From Thalassobacillus cyri (GTDB lineage: Bacteria > Bacillota > Bacilli > Bacillales > Halobacillaceae), in assembly GCF_900107755.1 (NCBI RefSeq), contig NZ_FNQR01000013.1, forward strand, positions 1-64,000: a stretch of 64,000 bases of DNA, written 5' to 3'. Both the position numbers and the translations under genes were made by a program. Under the pieces are notes generated by a model. That model saw only the letters and a program-made list of their open reading frames with translations, was not told the DNA's origin and did not search any database. Shown here piece by piece: positions 1 through 10,412 of this stretch (its first letter is position 1; each line of letters starts with the position of its first letter).

Positions 1-193
1 CAAGGAGGTCCGGGAAATTGCGAGACTCCTATGGGATTAAAGTACATGGTGAGATCCCGCAGGGCTTCAGCCCGAGGAAGCTCACCGTACTCCCAAGGAA
101 AGCGAGTTTTTTTCCCGGACCTCCAACCGCTCACCACCGTAACGGAAACAGTTTATCTCGAAACTGAGTCTTCAGCAAAGGGAGCTTTACTGT
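1..193 (+). repeat. Structured intergenic repeat, copy 1 (5' end cut by window edge)
   Basis: This is a non-coding, strongly foldable element. Visible nested stems are a perfect 14-bp outer stem (4-17 with 111-124), GTAC plus GGTGAG (42-53) with CTCACC plus GTAC (81-90), TGGGA/TCCCA (32-36 with 91-95) and an apical GGGCT-TC-AGCCC hairpin (62-73). Unpaired segments GAGACTCCT (22-30) and GGAAAGCGA (97-105) recur in the other copies. A tail starting TCTCGAAACTGAG (156-193) is nearly identical to the tail of copy 2. By analogy with copies 2 and 3, the partner of TCTCGAAACT should lie upstream of position 1. It is unknown whether this is an RNA gene or a mobile palindromic element. From 194 to 282, before the mutL terminator, I see nothing further. 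Confidence 0.8.
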
Positions 194-282
194 AAAATCA
201 ACATGGAAATTTAACAGAGCCTATTTTTAGACACCTTGCTATTTTAGCATAAGACTTGGCTAATTATTAATGGTGTGCCTGC

Positions 283-319
283 AATAAAAAAACTGAAGAA
301 CTGTACAGTTCTTCAGTTT
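283..319 (-). terminator. Rho-independent terminator after mutL
   Basis: A perfect 30-nt palindrome (290-319, arms AAACTGAAGAACTGT) is followed on the minus strand by a T-rich run. It lies a few bases beyond the mutL stop and ends the mutS-mutL unit. Confidence 0.9.
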
Positions 320-326
320 GCTGCAG

Positions 327-2186
327 TTACATGACTCGTTTGAACATCTTCTCCATTTCATATTCTGAAAAATGGACGATAATAGGCCGCCCATGAGGAC
401 AGGTGAAAGGGTCAGTCGATTTTCTTAAATCTTCAAGCAATCGGAACATATCCTGCTGATTCAAATAATGATTGGCTTTAATCGACCGCTTGCAGGACAT
501 GAGGGTGGCTGCTTCTTCACGAAGCTTTTTGAGATCAATACGTTCATCAGACATGATCTGCTCCACCATCTCCTCGATAACTTCCACTTCGAATCCTTTA
601 GGGAACCAATTAGGATGCGACCGAATAATAAAACTGTTTTCTCCGAAAGGCTCAAAGAAGATGCCCACTTTTTTTAATTCCTCCGCATGCTCTTCAATCC
701 GAAGTGCTTCCTTCTTGGAAAAATCAAAGGTGATCGGTACAAGCAGCTCCTGTACTTCATTTTCGACGACTCCTAATCTTTCGGTAAAAAATTCATACTT
801 GATACGTTCCTGGGCGGCATGCTGGTCAACGATATAAAGACCTTTTTCGTTTTGTGCCAATATATACGTGCCGTGCAGCTGCCCAATCGGATACATCGCC
901 GGTACTCTTTCCAATTCGCTTCCCTTTTCTTCTTCTGTAGTCACTGGTGATTCTGAAGTCTGGTCAAGTTTTTGTATTTCTTTGATGACTTCATTCTGTG
1001 TCTCTGTAAATTCCACCTGTTCTTTTGTTTGAGATGGGTTGCTTTCTTGTGGACCGGCAGCAGACTGAAGTAAATGATCGATGGAATTTTCTCTTTGCTG
1101 GTGCGCTTCCTGCTCACGCTCTTCATAAAATTGAAACGCCGCCTGGGTAGAATGTTCTTTTTTAACAGGACGTTTTTGCTCCGGTGCTTCTGGTATCAAC
1201 GTTTCTTTTCGAAAAGCAGATTGAATGGTAGTTTTAATCAATTCAAATAGTTCTTGTTCTTTACTGAAACGGACTTCAAGCTTCGCCGGGTGAACATTGA
1301 CATCGACGAGAATGGGGTCCATTTCTATAGTGAGTACAACCAATGGATTCCTGCCGATCGGGAGCAAGGTATGATAGCCTTGCATCACCGCTTTGTTCAA
1401 CGTAATGTTACGGATATAGCGGCCATTGATGATAGTGGAAATATAATTACGTGATGCACGGGTTACTTCGGGTTTGGCAATATACCCTGACACATGAAAA
1501 TCTTTAGACGATGATTCTACCGAGATCATTTTTCTGGCTGTCGCCATTCCATAGATTTGTGCGATCACTTGAAGCAAGTCCCCACGTCCTGAGGTTTGGA
1601 AAAGCTGCTTGCCATTATGAAAGCAGACGAATTTCACATCAGGGTGAGCCAGAGCCATCCGGTTCAAGACATCAGTGATATGCCCGAGCTCGGTATGGAT
1701 GGTTTTCATATACTTCAACCTAGCAGGCGTATTGAAGAAGATATCATTGACGATGATTTCTGTGCCTTGGCGGGCATCGCTTTTTGTTTTATTGACCAAT
1801 TTTCCGCCTTCCAGCTCTAATCTTGTACCGGCTCCTTCGCCTGTAGACGTCTGAATGGATAGACGGCTGACTGCTGCGATACTCGCTAATGCTTCTCCGC
1901 GGAACCCAAGGGTTTTAACATGGAAAAGATCATTTTCATCCTGGATTTTACTGGTGGCATGCCGAAAGAAAGCATGGTCACAATCTTCTTCCACCATTCC
2001 GTCCCCATCATCTTTTATTTTGATTTGCTCAAGTCCCGCTTCCGCCAACTCTACCTTGATTGATTTACTGTTGGCATCGATGCTGTTTTCTACCAATTCT
2101 TTAATTACTGATGCAGGACGTTCTACAACTTCCCCTGCGGCAATTTTATTGGCCAGATTGTCAGGCATGAGTTTGATTTTTCCCAT
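327..2186 (-). CDS. mutL: DNA mismatch repair protein MutL
   Basis: MutL is the GHKL-ATPase matchmaker of mismatch repair. It couples MutS recognition to strand incision. At 619 aa it is typical for Bacillus. The N-terminal ATPase shows the helix [10 protein letters not shown], the DDGDGM ATP-binding loop, GFRGEAL and the NTPAR motif. A low-complexity Glu/Gln linker separates it from the C-terminal dimerisation/endonuclease domain. That domain carries the metal-binding motif [12 protein letters not shown] (about 454-465), SCKRSIKAN (about 564) and CPHGRP (about 596), so this is the nicking-competent type found in bacteria without MutH. Start: ATG preceded by AGGGGG. It lies 15 bp after mutS and is evidently co-transcribed with it. 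Confidence 0.98.
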   Translation of the reverse strand: MGKIKLMPDNLANKIAAGEVVERPASVIKELVENSIDANSKSIKVELAEAGLEQIKIKDDGDGMVEEDCDHAFFRHATSKIQDENDLFHVKTLGFRGEALASIAAVSRLSIQTSTGEGAGTRLELEGGKLVNKTKSDARQGTEIIVNDIFFNTPARLKYMKTIHTELGHITDVLNRMALAHPDVKFVCFHNGKQLFQTSGRGDLLQVIAQIYGMATARKMISVESSSKDFHVSGYIAKPEVTRASRNYISTIINGRYIRNITLNKAVMQGYHTLLPIGRNPLVVLTIEMDPILVDVNVHPAKLEVRFSKEQELFELIKTTIQSAFRKETLIPEAPEQKRPVKKEHSTQAAFQFYEEREQEAHQQRENSIDHLLQSAAGPQESNPSQTKEQVEFTETQNEVIKEIQKLDQTSESPVTTEEEKGSELERVPAMYPIGQLHGTYILAQNEKGLYIVDQHAAQERIKYEFFTERLGVVENEVQELLVPITFDFSKKEALRIEEHAEELKKVGIFFEPFGENSFIIRSHPNWFPKGFEVEVIEEMVEQIMSDERIDLKKLREEAATLMSCKRSIKANHYLNQQDMFRLLEDLRKSTDPFTCPHGRPIIVHFSEYEMEKMFKRVM

Positions 2187-2201
2187 GGTGATCCCCCTTC
2201 C

Positions 2202-4778
2202 TTATCGTTTCACTTGTTTTTGTAGCTGGTAAAGATGATTCATCGCTTCCATCGGTGTCATTTCCATCAAATTAAGGTTCGTGAGCTGATCAATCAATTT
2301 GCTTTCTGTTGCTTGCGTTTTTTTATTGTTAGTCTCACGTACTTCTTCCTGAAAAAAGGTCAGCTGTTCTTCGTCTGCTTGATTGACAGGGACTTCATAT
2401 TTTGGCCCTGTTTCAAATTCTTTCAATAAATCTGTCGCTCTTGCAATCAAGGAATCTGGCAATTCCGCAAGCTTGGCTACATGGATGCCATAGCTTTCAT
2501 CTGCTGCTCCATTTTGAATTTGGTGCAGGAAAACAACATTCCCTTGATATTCTTCAGCCCGGACATGGATGTTTTTCAAACGTTCCAGACTATCTTCCAA
2601 TTCCGTCAACTCATGGTAATGGGTAGAAAAGAGTGTTTTCGCTTTAATTTCCTCATGAATGTACTCAACAATTGCCTGGGCAAGGGCCATTCCATCATAA
2701 GTGCTTGTACCCCGGCCGATTTCATCCAGGAGAATCAAGCTGTTTTCGGTAGCATTGGCAAGCGCATGCCTGGCTTCCAGCATTTCTACCATGAAGGTGC
2801 TTTGACCGGAAACAAGGTCGTCAGCAGCTCCGATTCTAGTAAAAATCTGATCAAAGATTGGAAGATTAGCCTGTTCACACGGCACAAAACAGCCCACTTG
2901 TCCCATGATAGCTGTTAAGGCAAGCTGTCTCATATACGTACTTTTACCAGACATGTTTGGTCCAGTGATCAACAAGACATCTGATTCGTCATCCATATAA
3001 ACATCATTTGGAACAAAGGAAGCATCTTTCATCACTTTTTCCACGACGGGATGTCTTCCTTGTTTGATATCAATCAGGCGTGTCTCATTGAAATTGGGCT
3101 GTACATAATCATTTTTTTCCGACACGGAAGCAAACCCCTGCAACACATCAATTTTACTGATTTGTCCGGCGAGCAGCTGCAAGTCTTCAATATAATTTTT
3201 CACCTTTTCCCGGATGGTGAGAAATAATTCATACTCCAGTTCCACACTTTTTTCTTGTGCTTCTAAAATCAGCGTTTCCTTATCCTTCAATTCAGGTGTA
3301 ATGTATCGTTCTGCGTTCGTCAGTGTCTGCTTCCGTTCATATTTCCCTTCCGGCAGTAAATGAAGATTGGCTTTCGTCACTTCAATGTAATAACCGAACA
3401 CACGATTGTAGCCCACCTTCAATGACTTGATTTTCGTCTCTTCCCGCTCTTTCCGTTCAAGCTCTGCAATCCATTGTTTTCCGTTTCTAGCTGCATCACG
3501 GTAATCATCAAGCTGGTTATTGAAACCATCTTTGATGATTCCTCCTTCCTTAATGGTAAGAGGCGGATCCTCATGAATACTTTCTTCTAACAACTCGGAT
3601 AAGGAATGAAGCGGATCAAGGGAATGATGTAGGTTTTTAATGCTTGGATGAGAAAATTTTTCGAGGGTTACCTTTATCTCTGGAATCTTCCCTAGTGATT
3701 GTTTCAATTGCAGCAAGTCTCTAGCGTTCACGTTTCCAAAAGCAATTCTTCCGGAAAGACGTTCAAGGTCATAGACAGATTTCAATTGTTCTCTCAGTTC
3801 TTCCCGTTCAAAAAATTGCTCAAGGAATCCGGAGACCTGTTCATGGCGTTCTTCCATTCCTTTTCGATTCAACAGGGGACGTTCCAGCCATTTTTTCAAT
3901 AACCGCGCACCCATGGAAGTGACTGTATCATCTACCACCCATAGCAAACTCCCTTTCTTACCCTGCTTCCGCAATGTCTCCATCAGCTCGAGATTGCGTT
4001 TCGAATACATATCCAGGGTCATATACTGCTTCAGTTCAATTTTCTGCACAGGCTGAAGATGATCCAGCGATCGCTTTTGGGTGTGCTGGATGTAATTGAG
4101 TAATCTTCCGAACCCGGTTTTATATTTCTCTTGCTGGAGCTCGGCCAGCAAAGGGGCAAACGCATCGTCAGTGTTGACCTCATCCTGGTAAGAAATCGTG
4201 TAAGCCAACCGTTCATTCAAATCACTTTCATGTGATTCCGGAAGGTCGGATGCAATGACGACTTCCTTGACTGGACGGTTATACAGCTCACTTAATACAG
4301 CATCCCAACCATCCGTGATCAGAGCAATGCTGTTTTCTCCAGTAGTCAGGTCATTATAGGCTACCGTATAGCTGCCATCTTCAAAAGAAGTCACGCTTGC
4401 CAGGTAATTATTTTCCTTTTCATCCAGCATATTACCTTCCATTACGGTTCCTGGGGTAATCAGTTGGACTACTTCCCGTTTGACTACGCCTTTTGCCATT
4501 TTCGGATCTTCTACTTGTTCACAGATAGCTACTTTATAGCCTTTTTCTATCAGCGTTTTTATGTAATTTGCTGCGGAATGATAAGGGACTCCACACATCG
4601 GAATCCTTTCATCTCCTCCATCCCTGCTGGTCAAGGTGATTTCCAGTTCCCTAGATGCCTCCAAAGCATCATCAAAAAACATTTCATAAAAATCACCGAG
4701 CCTGAAAAATAAAAAAGCATCCTTATGCTGTGCTTTGATCGTCAAGTATTGCTCCATCATTGGTGTGTATTGCTTCAT
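2202..4778 (-). CDS. mutS: DNA mismatch repair protein MutS
   Basis: MutS is the mismatch-recognition ATPase. It is 858 aa, full length for the family. The N-terminal mismatch-binding domain has the FYE motif at residues 30-32, where Phe stacks on the mismatch and Glu contacts it. The core and clamp domains are followed by a C-terminal ABC-type ATPase with Walker [10 protein letters not shown] (606-614), Walker B LLDEIGRG (Asp about 685) and the STHYHEL segment. Start: ATG after GGGGGATATTAA. It heads the mutS-mutL unit and follows the cotE terminator, with its own extended -10 promoter. Confidence 0.98.
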   Translation of the reverse strand: MKQYTPMMEQYLTIKAQHKDAFLFFRLGDFYEMFFDDALEASRELEITLTSRDGGDERIPMCGVPYHSAANYIKTLIEKGYKVAICEQVEDPKMAKGVVKREVVQLITPGTVMEGNMLDEKENNYLASVTSFEDGSYTVAYNDLTTGENSIALITDGWDAVLSELYNRPVKEVVIASDLPESHESDLNERLAYTISYQDEVNTDDAFAPLLAELQQEKYKTGFGRLLNYIQHTQKRSLDHLQPVQKIELKQYMTLDMYSKRNLELMETLRKQGKKGSLLWVVDDTVTSMGARLLKKWLERPLLNRKGMEERHEQVSGFLEQFFEREELREQLKSVYDLERLSGRIAFGNVNARDLLQLKQSLGKIPEIKVTLEKFSHPSIKNLHHSLDPLHSLSELLEESIHEDPPLTIKEGGIIKDGFNNQLDDYRDAARNGKQWIAELERKEREETKIKSLKVGYNRVFGYYIEVTKANLHLLPEGKYERKQTLTNAERYITPELKDKETLILEAQEKSVELEYELFLTIREKVKNYIEDLQLLAGQISKIDVLQGFASVSEKNDYVQPNFNETRLIDIKQGRHPVVEKVMKDASFVPNDVYMDDESDVLLITGPNMSGKSTYMRQLALTAIMGQVGCFVPCEQANLPIFDQIFTRIGAADDLVSGQSTFMVEMLEARHALANATENSLILLDEIGRGTSTYDGMALAQAIVEYIHEEIKAKTLFSTHYHELTELEDSLERLKNIHVRAEEYQGNVVFLHQIQNGAADESYGIHVAKLAELPDSLIARATDLLKEFETGPKYEVPVNQADEEQLTFFQEEVRETNNKKTQATESKLIDQLTNLNLMEMTPMEAMNHLYQLQKQVKR

Positions 4779-4815
4779 TTAATATCCCCCAAAACGTACT
4801 TTAGTCACTTTTATT

Positions 4816-4821
4816 ATTATA
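4816..4821 (-). promoter_or_regulatory. Extended -10 promoter for mutS
   Basis: On the minus strand the sequence reads TGCTATAAT, a consensus -10 with the extended TGn motif, 38 bp before the mutS start and just downstream of the cotE terminator. No good -35 is visible, as is common with extended -10 elements. Confidence 0.65.
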
Positions 4822-4887
4822 GCATAGATGCAAACTCTCCTTGAATGGTTGTGTTTTCAAGAGCACTTGTTTCCCAATCCCGTATAA

Positions 4888-4923
4888 ATAAAAAAATAAT
4901 CCCCGCTATGCTTAGCAAGGATT
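4888..4923 (-). terminator. Terminator after cotE
   Basis: Stem AATCCTTGCTA / TAGCGGGGATT (4898-4923, with G-T pairs) is followed on the minus strand by ATTTTTTTA. It begins about 12 bp after the cotE stop. Confidence 0.85.
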
Positions 4924-4935
4924 ATCAAGCAGTCT

Positions 4936-5496
4936 TTATTCTTCTTCTTTTCTTCCGAGAAAATCCGGGTCGATCTCTGAAAAATCATCATCAGATAAGT
5001 CACCAAAATCAAAATCATCATCATGCTTACAGCCCTTCGGATTGACACGGACACAAAGCTTTGTTTCCCCAATTACATCCACGTAGAATTCCCGCTCTAC
5101 TTCAACCGAAATCTTTTGCCCATTGCTAGTGATGTTGGCTTCCAGGCAGTTCGGTTGTTGTGTCGCTTTTGCAAAGACTTCTAAATCATCGTCGATGCAA
5201 TTTTCATCTTTGATGTACAGCGGCACATGGTCGCAATAGTCGATTCTTTCTGTTACGACCTCCGTTTTCGTATTATCATTGTACGAAAACCAGACGTTCG
5301 CATCATAGTGGCCATGTACTTCCACATGATCTCCTTTTTTCTTGGCGTGATAGACATGGTTGATCACCCAGCAACCTAAGATACTTGATGGACGGTGGGG
5401 GGGCGAAATCAAGTGTGTTGATTGGGTGAATTTCTTCCCTTTACCACAAACAGCCTTCGTGAAGATCTCACGGTATTCTTGGTCAAAGAATGACAT
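4936..5496 (-). CDS. cotE: Spore coat morphogenetic protein CotE
   Basis: CotE directs assembly of the outer spore coat from the mother-cell side of the forespore. The 186-aa product matches the family through the N-terminal [12 protein letters not shown] segment, [16 protein letters not shown] and the conserved beta-rich core. It ends in the typical acidic tail of Asp, Phe and Glu residues. Start: ATG behind GGGAGG and AGGTGAG. Several sporulation-type promoter matches occupy the 130 bp upstream, and a terminator separates it from ricA, so it is likely its own unit under mother-cell sigma factors. Confidence 0.96.
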   Translation of the reverse strand: MSFFDQEYREIFTKAVCGKGKKFTQSTHLISPPHRPSSILGCWVINHVYHAKKKGDHVEVHGHYDANVWFSYNDNTKTEVVTERIDYCDHVPLYIKDENCIDDDLEVFAKATQQPNCLEANITSNGQKISVEVEREFYVDVIGETKLCVRVNPKGCKHDDDFDFGDLSDDDFSEIDPDFLGRKEEE

Positions 5497-5527
5497 CTCA
5501 CCTAAAACCTCCCTTTATCATACACAA

Positions 5528-5628
5528 CATCCTATGCTTGAATTGGGCGAAATGTGCACATGCCTTTCCCATCAAGAAGGATTTGTATAAGGTTTTAGTT
5601 CATTCTATGCAAGAGCCCAGATAATTGT
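5528..5628 (-). promoter_or_regulatory. Candidate sigma-E and sigma-K promoters of cotE
   Basis: Three overlapping candidates read on the minus strand. One is sigma-E-like: GCATAGA, 14 bp, TATACAAAT (5581-5610). Two are sigma-K-like AC-N17-CATA matches: CATAGAATG with AC at 5627-5628, and CATAGGATG with AC at 5554-5555. Each deviates from consensus at one or two bases. In B. subtilis cotE is known to use both sigma-E and sigma-K; which match is real here is inference. Confidence 0.45.
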
Positions 5629-5630
5629 AC

Positions 5631-5671
5631 GAAAAAAATACCATTGAACGAGAATTCTCGTTCAATGGTAT
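5631..5671 (-). terminator. Terminator after ricA (ymcA)
   Basis: A perfect palindrome of 17-bp arms (5638-5671, centre GAATTC) is followed on the minus strand by TTTTTTTCG. It directly follows the ricA stop. Confidence 0.93.
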
Positions 5672-5680
5672 CACAAAAAC

Positions 5681-6106
5681 TTAGTGGTTACAGGCGGAAT
5701 TACTGACTTTAGAGCCTGTTTCCCCTTTCAAAACATCTCCTCCAGTGGAGCGGATGACTTCATTTGTCACTTCGCGGGCAATCGTGTTGGATACCATTTG
5801 CAGAACATCATTGATAATTGTTTGAGAACTTTTGAACTCTTCCACTACCGGAATGGCATCCAATTCTGCCTGCAGCCGATCAATTTCCTTTTCCACTTTT
5901 TGCTGGGCTTCAGTTTTCCCATATGCCTGAAAATTGACCGCCTGTTTTTGTAATGCTTTAATACGGGAAATGTATTCCTGTACTTTTTTATTTTCATTGA
6001 TTTTTGCTTCCAGCTGTTTAAAACGATCGATTTCTTCAATATTTGCCATCATCTTAGCCAGTTTCTGCGCTTCTTCCACTACTTGTTTACGAGTATATTC
6101 GGCCAT
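5681..6106 (-). CDS. ricA: RicA (YmcA), RNase Y/biofilm regulatory complex subunit
   Basis: RicA belongs to the YlbF/YmcA family. With RicF (YlbF) and RicT (YaaT) it forms an iron-sulfur complex that modulates RNase Y cleavage, sporulation, competence and biofilm formation in B. subtilis. The 141-aa, mostly helical product shows the family core (INENKKVQEYISRIKALQKQ) and the conserved end STGGDVLKGETGSKV followed by a C-terminal Cys (NSACNH), as in B. subtilis YmcA. Start: ATG after AGAGGTGAAC, 2 bp from the miaB stop, so translation is probably coupled. RNase Y itself is encoded in this window at 15533-17098. Confidence 0.93.
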   Translation of the reverse strand: MAEYTRKQVVEEAQKLAKMMANIEEIDRFKQLEAKINENKKVQEYISRIKALQKQAVNFQAYGKTEAQQKVEKEIDRLQAELDAIPVVEEFKSSQTIINDVLQMVSNTIAREVTNEVIRSTGGDVLKGETGSKVSNSACNH

Positions 6107-6108
6107 TT

Positions 6109-7680
6109 TCAGTTCACCTCTGCTGCTTCTTCGACCATTTCTCCATCAAGAGACCATGTCTTAGCATTATTTATTTTCACTTTGACGATTTCACCAATCG
6201 CTGATTTTGGTCCAATAAAGTTGACCAGTTTGTTTCTTTCTGTATATCCAGCCAGCACATCAGGGTTTTTCTTACTTTCCCCTTCTACTAATACGTCGAC
6301 AATTTGCCCTTCGTATTTCTTCATCGCCTCTGCTGACTGCTTGTTGACCAATTCGTTCAAACGTTGCAGCCGTTCTTTTTTCACTTCCATTGGTACGTTA
6401 TCTTTCATACGGGCAGCTGGCGTGCCTTCACGAGGAGAATAAATGAACGTATAAGCCGCTTCGAATCCGACTTCTTCAACTAAACTCAATGTCTCTTCAA
6501 ACTGTTCATCTGTTTCATTCGGGAAGCCTACAATAATATCCGTGGTCAAGGTAGCGTTTGGCATAGCCGTACGGATTTTATCAACAAGCTCCAAATAGCT
6601 TTCCCTGGTGTACTTACGTGCCATAATTTTCAAGACGTCGGAGCTTCCTGACTGGACAGGAAGATGGATATGATCAAGCAGGTTTCCGCCTTGCGCTAAC
6701 ACTTCAATCAGTCGGTCATCAAAATCACGCGGATGGGAAGTCGTGAACCGGACCCGTGGAATATCAATTTTATGAATGTCGTTCATTAAATCTCCTAAAC
6801 CGTAATCCATGTCCAGATCTTTTCCATAGGCATTGACGTTTTGACCAAGCAGGGTGATTTCCTTGTAACCCTGGGCGGCCAGATGCCTTACTTCCTGAAT
6901 GATATCCTCCGGCAGACGGCTTCTCTCTTTCCCTCTGGTATACGGAACAATACAATAGGTACAGAATTTGTCACAGCCGTACATGATATTCACCCATGCT
7001 TTGATTTTTCCTTTACGGGAACGAGGAAGGTTTTCGATGATATCTCCTTCCTTCGACCACACTTCTACCACCATTTCCTTACCAAACATGGCTTCCTTGA
7101 CGAGCTGCGGAAGCCGGTGGATATTATGTGTACCGAAAATCAAGTCGACAAATTGGTGTTTTTGCAAGATTCGATTGACTACCGATTCTTCCTGGGACAT
7201 ACAACCACAGACCCCGATGATCAAGTCAGGATTCTCGGTTTTCAAGGGTTTCAAGTGACCGATTTCACCGAACACTTTGTTTTCCGCATTCTCCCTGATC
7301 GCGCAAGTATTCAATAATATGATATCGGCTTCTTTTGTTTCATTCGTAGAAACATAGCCCATCTCCTCTAAAATGCCTGCCATGATTTCGGTGTCATGTT
7401 CGTTCATCTGGCATCCATAAGTACGGATCATGAATTTCTTGCCACTTCCGAGACCAATCATTTCTTCAGGTATAGTAAAGTCATAATGAACTTCTACGTC
7501 TTCCTTGCCTCGCTTTTTCGCGTCTTTCAAAGAAGGAGGCTGATAGCTTGTCTCAAAATATTTGATGAAGTCTTCACTTTTCTTCTCTTTGATTCGTGAA
7601 AGATTGTCCTGGTCGGATTTTACGTCCGCTGGATTAGCTTCACGAATTTGACTCATCTGTTTACGCTGTTGTTCATTCAT
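6109..7680 (-). CDS. miaB: tRNA-2-methylthio-N6-dimethylallyladenosine synthase MiaB
   Basis: MiaB is a radical-SAM methylthiotransferase that converts i6A37 to ms2i6A37 in tRNAs. The 523-aa product has a basic N-terminal extension and then the UPF0004 domain with three cluster cysteines ([21 protein letters not shown]). The radical-SAM motif CDKFCTYC gives a second [4Fe-4S] cluster, and a C-terminal TRAM domain is present. Start: I choose the ATG at 7680 with AAGGAG eight bases upstream; a TTG one codon earlier is possible. It leads the miaB-ricA pair behind its own promoter. Confidence 0.97.
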   Translation of the reverse strand: MNEQQRKQMSQIREANPADVKSDQDNLSRIKEKKSEDFIKYFETSYQPPSLKDAKKRGKEDVEVHYDFTIPEEMIGLGSGKKFMIRTYGCQMNEHDTEIMAGILEEMGYVSTNETKEADIILLNTCAIRENAENKVFGEIGHLKPLKTENPDLIIGVCGCMSQEESVVNRILQKHQFVDLIFGTHNIHRLPQLVKEAMFGKEMVVEVWSKEGDIIENLPRSRKGKIKAWVNIMYGCDKFCTYCIVPYTRGKERSRLPEDIIQEVRHLAAQGYKEITLLGQNVNAYGKDLDMDYGLGDLMNDIHKIDIPRVRFTTSHPRDFDDRLIEVLAQGGNLLDHIHLPVQSGSSDVLKIMARKYTRESYLELVDKIRTAMPNATLTTDIIVGFPNETDEQFEETLSLVEEVGFEAAYTFIYSPREGTPAARMKDNVPMEVKKERLQRLNELVNKQSAEAMKKYEGQIVDVLVEGESKKNPDVLAGYTERNKLVNFIGPKSAIGEIVKVKINNAKTWSLDGEMVEEAAEVN

Positions 7681-7718
7681 CAACAGTGCTCCTTTCGCAT
7701 AACATATCTAACTTTCTC

Positions 7719-7747
7719 ATTATATCAACTTTAGCTGCAAATTTTAA
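7719..7747 (-). promoter_or_regulatory. SigA promoter of miaB-ricA
   Basis: -35 TTAAAA (7742-7747), 17-bp spacer, -10 TATAAT (7719-7724) with an extended TGA before it. It sits 39 bp upstream of the miaB start. Confidence 0.75.
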
Positions 7748-7781
7748 GAGCAGCAACCAACAAATATAAGCGTTGTCCCAT

Positions 7782-7817
7782 AGAGAAAGGCTGATCGCCA
7801 TACAACGACGACCAGCC
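7782..7817 (-). terminator. Terminator after kbl
   Basis: Stem AGGCTGGTCG... / ...CGATCAGCCT (7788-7817) followed on the minus strand by TTCTCTA. The T-run is interrupted, so efficiency is uncertain. Confidence 0.7.
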
Positions 7818-7827
7818 TCCTTGAAAC

Positions 7828-9006
7828 TTAGGAGATAATATTCAATTTTTTGCCAGCACGTTCAAATGCGTCCAGTGCTTCCTGCAATTCCTCTTTCGAA
7901 TGCTCGGCTGTAACAATGGTACGTACCCGGCCTTTACCTCGCTGTACCGTCGGGAATACGATTCCTTGGGCGAAGACTCCTTCATTAAACAATTCATCTG
8001 AAAACTTATGAGTCAAAGAATCATCGCCGACCATCACTGGTGTAACAGGCGTTTCACTAATCCCTGTATCAAAGCCAAGTGACTTTAAACCGTCTTTGAA
8101 GAACTTGGTATTATCCCATAGTTTTTGAATCAATTCTGGTTCTTCTAAAAGTACATCAATGGCAGTGTCGCAAGCAGCTGTAACTGCTGGCGGATGAGAG
8201 GTACTAAACAAGAAAGGACGACCTTTATGGATCAGGTATTCTTTCAGTGTCTGGCTGCTTGCCACATACCCACCAAGTACGCCGATGGCTTTACTTAAGG
8301 TACCTACCTGGATGTGTACCCGTCCGTCTAAACCGAAGTGATTGACTGTGCCGCGGCCATTTTCCCCTAACACACCACTGGCGTGGGCATCATCGACCAT
8401 CACGAGAGCATCATATTTTTCAGCCAGCTCGACAATTTCCGGAAGCGGGGCGATGTTGCCATCCATTGAGAAAACCCCATCGGTGACGACAAGACGTGTC
8501 CGGTAATCACTTGATTCTTTTAATTTTTCTTCTAAAGAAGTCATGTCGACATGCTTATAGATTTTACGGCCGGCCTTTGTCAATCGGATACCATCGATGA
8601 TGGAAGCATGATTGAGCTCATCGGAGATCACAACATCCTCATCCGTCAAAATAGAAGATAGAACACCCTGGTTCGTAGTGAAGCCTGACTGGAATACAAG
8701 TGCAGCTTCGGTATGTTTGAATTTAGCCAGTTTCCGTTCATATGCTTCATGCATTTCAAGAGTCCCGGCGATCGTCCTGACAGATCCCGTTCCTGCTCCA
8801 TATTCACGGACCGCTTTTTCTGCCGCTTCCTTCATCTTTGGATGAGAAGTCAAACCAAGGTAGTTATTAGAAGAAAGTTGAATCACTTCTTTGCCTTTGA
8901 TCTTCACTCGTGATCCTTGCGGTGATTCTAATGGGATCAACTCCCGGAATGTTCCCTGATCTTTCATTTCATCTAATTCTTTTTGTAAGTATTCAAACCC
9001 TTTCAT
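7828..9006 (-). CDS. kbl: Glycine C-acetyltransferase (2-amino-3-ketobutyrate CoA ligase)
   Basis: Kbl is a PLP enzyme of the alpha-oxoamine synthase family. It cleaves 2-amino-3-ketobutyrate with CoA to glycine and acetyl-CoA, the second step of threonine catabolism. The 392-aa product shows SSNNYLGL near the N-terminus, [11 protein letters not shown], and the PLP-lysine context [12 protein letters not shown]. Start: ATG at 9006 preceded by AAGGAGG; a longer open frame to 9090 adds 28 residues with no homology to the family. It is immediately downstream of tdh, which makes its substrate. Confidence 0.96.
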   Translation of the reverse strand: MKGFEYLQKELDEMKDQGTFRELIPLESPQGSRVKIKGKEVIQLSSNNYLGLTSHPKMKEAAEKAVREYGAGTGSVRTIAGTLEMHEAYERKLAKFKHTEAALVFQSGFTTNQGVLSSILTDEDVVISDELNHASIIDGIRLTKAGRKIYKHVDMTSLEEKLKESSDYRTRLVVTDGVFSMDGNIAPLPEIVELAEKYDALVMVDDAHASGVLGENGRGTVNHFGLDGRVHIQVGTLSKAIGVLGGYVASSQTLKEYLIHKGRPFLFSTSHPPAVTAACDTAIDVLLEEPELIQKLWDNTKFFKDGLKSLGFDTGISETPVTPVMVGDDSLTHKFSDELFNEGVFAQGIVFPTVQRGKGRVRTIVTAEHSKEELQEALDAFERAGKKLNIIS

Positions 9007-9148
9007 AAACACGCCTCCTTGAATAATGGATAAATGTTCCCTTGCATAGTATGTACAAAGGAGGAAGGTCTCCCCCCCATATACAATCAAGTCTCTATTT
9101 ATAGTATCCCTTATTTACTGGTTATTTTTCAACAAGCAGCCATAACCT

Positions 9149-10177
9149 TCAGGGATGTAAGACTACTTTCCCGCATTTTCCTTCGTTCATAAGTCGGAAG
9201 CCTTCTTCAAAATCTTCCAGTGGCAGATGATGTGTGATCATTGGCGTCAAATCCACTTGTTTCGAATGTAAAAGACGGGACACTTGCTGCCAGGTTTCGT
9301 ACATTTTACGACCGGTAATCCCCTGGACTTCAATCCCTTTGAATACGATGTCATTCGTCACATCAATCGTGACGGGTTTGGTCGGGAGGCTGAGAATGGA
9401 CATTCTACCCCCATTAGTAATCATTTTGAAGCCTTGATCCATGGCGACGGGATGCCCGCTCATCTCACATACGACATCGACACCGTGTCCGCCTGTCAAA
9501 GCCTTCGCTTTTTCTACCGGGTCTTCTTCAGCTGAATTGATTAAAGTAGTGGCCCCCATTTGAGCAGCTAAACCAAGACGATATTCATTTAAATCAAAAG
9601 CCAGCACCTGGGATGCACCGGCTGCTTTGGCCACTCCTACAGCCATCAATCCGATCGGCCCACATCCGATGATTGCTACTGATTTTCCAGCCACATCCCC
9701 ATTTAATACAGTATGGACTGCATTTCCCATCGGCTCCTGTACGGAAGCGATATCTGTCGGCATATCAGCCGGATTTTTCCATAGATTATCAGCTGGAAGG
9801 GCAACATACTCTGCAAAACAGCCTTGTGTATCTACCCCGATGATCTGTGTATTTTCACAAATATGGTATTTTCCTGTCAAACATTGTGGGCAATGACCGC
9901 AAACTAAGTGAGTTTCCGCACTTACATAGTCACCTTCCTGAAAAGTTGTTACCTTGCTTCCTACCTCAACTATTTCACCGGCAAACTCATGTCCAAACAC
10001 ATATGGCGGATTGACCCTGCTGGCAGACCATTCATCCCAGTTGTAAATATGGACATCTGTCCCACAAATCGATGTCGCTTTCACTTTTATCAGCACTTCG
10101 TTTTCTTTGATCGCAGGAATCTCTACCTCCTGCAGTTCCGCTCCTACTCCACGGTGATGCTTCACAATAGCTTTCAT
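9149..10177 (-). CDS. tdh: L-threonine 3-dehydrogenase
   Basis: Tdh is a zinc-dependent medium-chain dehydrogenase that oxidises L-threonine to 2-amino-3-ketobutyrate with NAD+. The 342-aa product shows the catalytic-zinc region CGTDVHIYNWDEW and GHEFAGEI, the structural-zinc cysteines CGHCPQCLTGKYHIC, and the NAD-binding GCGPIGLMAVG. Start: ATG at 10177 (MKAIVK) with GGGTGG upstream; an in-frame ATG at 10204 has a weaker site. Together with kbl (142 bp downstream) it forms a threonine-to-glycine module. Confidence 0.96.
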   Translation of the reverse strand: MKAIVKHHRGVGAELQEVEIPAIKENEVLIKVKATSICGTDVHIYNWDEWSASRVNPPYVFGHEFAGEIVEVGSKVTTFQEGDYVSAETHLVCGHCPQCLTGKYHICENTQIIGVDTQGCFAEYVALPADNLWKNPADMPTDIASVQEPMGNAVHTVLNGDVAGKSVAIIGCGPIGLMAVGVAKAAGASQVLAFDLNEYRLGLAAQMGATTLINSAEEDPVEKAKALTGGHGVDVVCEMSGHPVAMDQGFKMITNGGRMSILSLPTKPVTIDVTNDIVFKGIEVQGITGRKMYETWQQVSRLLHSKQVDLTPMITHHLPLEDFEEGFRLMNEGKCGKVVLHP

Positions 10178-10238
10178 TGTTCCACCCACTACGAACACTC
10201 CCATTCTCTTTCAATCTCATGAAACTAGATATATCACT

Positions 10239-10266
10239 ATTTTATCATGAGTTGAAAATTACGCAA
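10239..10266 (-). promoter_or_regulatory. SigA promoter of tdh-kbl
   Basis: -35 TTGCGT (10261-10266), 16-bp spacer, extended -10 TGATAAAAT (hexamer 10239-10244). The upstream stretch 10267-10370 also contains a small GGCAG-AAGTA-CTGCC hairpin of unknown role. Confidence 0.7.
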
Positions 10267-10370
10267 ATGACTCTGTTCACATACAAAGGACAATTGAACA
10301 CCGTGGATAGGCGGCAGTACTTCTGCCTCTTTTATAAGCGCAAATTACCAATTGTAAAACTTAAAATCTC

Positions 10371-10403
10371 AATAAAAAATCCGATCAGCCAGTGCTGATC
10401 GGA
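10371..10403 (-). terminator. Terminator after korB
   Basis: Perfect 10-bp stem TCCGATCAGC-ACTG-GCTGATCGGA (10380-10403) followed on the minus strand by TTTTTTATTG. Confidence 0.95.
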
Positions 10404-10412
10404 CTTCTTCTC

